Assembly: GCA_902810695.1 (NCBI GenBank)
Contig: CADDYV010000006.1
Coordinates: forward strand, 1 to 64,000
Length of the DNA stretch: 64,000 nucleotides
Direction of reading: 5' to 3'
Origin: Actinomycetota bacterium
GTDB taxonomy: Bacteria > Actinomycetota > Rubrobacteria > Rubrobacterales > Rubrobacteraceae
Shown piece by piece: positions 63,640-64,000 of this stretch. A program made the position numbers and the translations under genes. Within the stretch, counting starts at the first letter, position 1; each line of letters starts with the position of its first letter. The notes beneath the pieces are model-generated. The model made no database searches. It had not been told where the DNA came from and saw only the letters and a list, made by a program, of their open reading frames with translations.

Positions 63640-64000
63640 TTGGCGAACATAAAAGACGTAGCCAGGGAAGCGGGGGTATCGGTAGCTACCGTATCGAGGA
63701 CTTTCAGCGGGGCGCAGTTCGTCAGCCCGGAGGTCCGCGAGCGGGTGATAACTATTGCGGGCAGGCTAGGCTACCGGCCCAATGCGGTGGCGCGCTCTCT
63801 GAGGACCGAGAACACCCGCACGCTCGGGCTGGTGATACCCAACGTGATGAACCCGTTTTTCACTGCGGTGGCGCGGGCGGTCGAAGACGCTGCCATGGAG
63901 CGCGGTTACAGCCTCGTGCTCGGCAACACCGACGAGGACCCGGAGAAGGAGGCGCGCTACATAGACGTTCTTCTGCAAAAGAGGGTAAACGGGCTTATCG
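63640..64000 (+). CDS. LacI-family transcriptional regulator (5' part only)
   Basis: The first 120 codons of a LacI/GalR regulator, cut by the window edge. The HTH reads IKDVAREAGVSVATVSRTFS, the hinge helix NAVARSLRTENT and the start of the periplasmic-binding-like domain LGLVIPNVMNPFF then ARAVEDAAMERGY. The start is TTG with GGAGGGG upstream. The ligand cannot be judged from this part. Confidence 0.93.
   Translation, partial: MANIKDVAREAGVSVATVSRTFSGAQFVSPEVRERVITIAGRLGYRPNAVARSLRTENTRTLGLVIPNVMNPFFTAVARAVEDAAMERGYSLVLGNTDEDPEKEARYIDVLLQKRVNGLI

Overview
The window spans the chromosomal replication origin of a moderately high-GC, actinobacterial-type genome, most likely Rubrobacter or a close relative. 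This is inferred from gene order (dnaA-dnaN-S4-recF-gyrB-gyrA on one side, rpmH-rnpA-yidC-khpB-rsmG-parA-parB on the other), the GC-rich codon use with many GTG/TTG starts, the LPXTG surface protein and the kinase-DUF2090 form of IolC. No species assignment was possible without a search.

Layout. 0-2.7 kb: a secreted RNase Sa-like guanyl RNase with a barstar-type inhibitor, RNase P RNA (minus strand) and two small unknown genes. 2.7-14.4 kb (minus strand): NYN/LOTUS protein, a DUF6941-like gene overlapping gyrA, gyrA, gyrB, recF, S4 protein, dnaN, oriC, dnaA and an unusual GHKL-ATPase/winged-helix gene directly upstream of dnaA. OriC (11.48-11.91 kb) has 16 perfect DnaA boxes beside an AT-rich inverted repeat; three more boxes lie at 14.21-14.24 kb, where gene direction flips. 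14.4-20.4 kb (plus): rpmH, rnpA, yidC, khpB, two parS-like sites, rsmG, parA, parB and a coiled-coil lytic transglycosylase.

20.4-32.4 kb: modA-modB without a modC, an FHA-acyltransferase-SGNH fusion, a two-gene HTH + Mop module, TPR and DUF92 genes, leuS, AIM24, csaA and an LPDTG-anchored protein. 32.5-37.4 kb: tandem glycine riboswitch and the complete gcvPA-gcvPB-gcvT-gcvH operon, then a duplicated stem-loop element. 37.4-41 kb: LOG-family protein, a sulfoquinovosidase-like GH31 enzyme with an altered sulfonate-binding residue, and a Nudix hydrolase.

41.1-52.6 kb: a myo-inositol catabolic cluster (GntR regulator, IolC-DUF2090, IolG and two further Gfo/Idh oxidoreductases, IolE, IolD, IolB, a hydroxyacid dehydrogenase, a CMD-family protein) carrying inositol to DHAP plus malonate semialdehyde; iolA and a transporter are not in the window. 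52.6-64 kb: DUF1445 hydro-lyase, MBL lactonase-like protein, IlvD/Edd sugar-acid dehydratase, SDR, an ECF sigma factor adjoining an Ogt-Ada fusion, a patch of decayed asparaginase and peptidase C26 genes, MFS transporter, aldo/keto reductase, a COG4315-type lipoprotein, a DUF6069-like membrane protein and the 5' part of a LacI regulator cut by the window edge. No tRNA, 16S/23S rRNA, CRISPR array or transposase was recognised.
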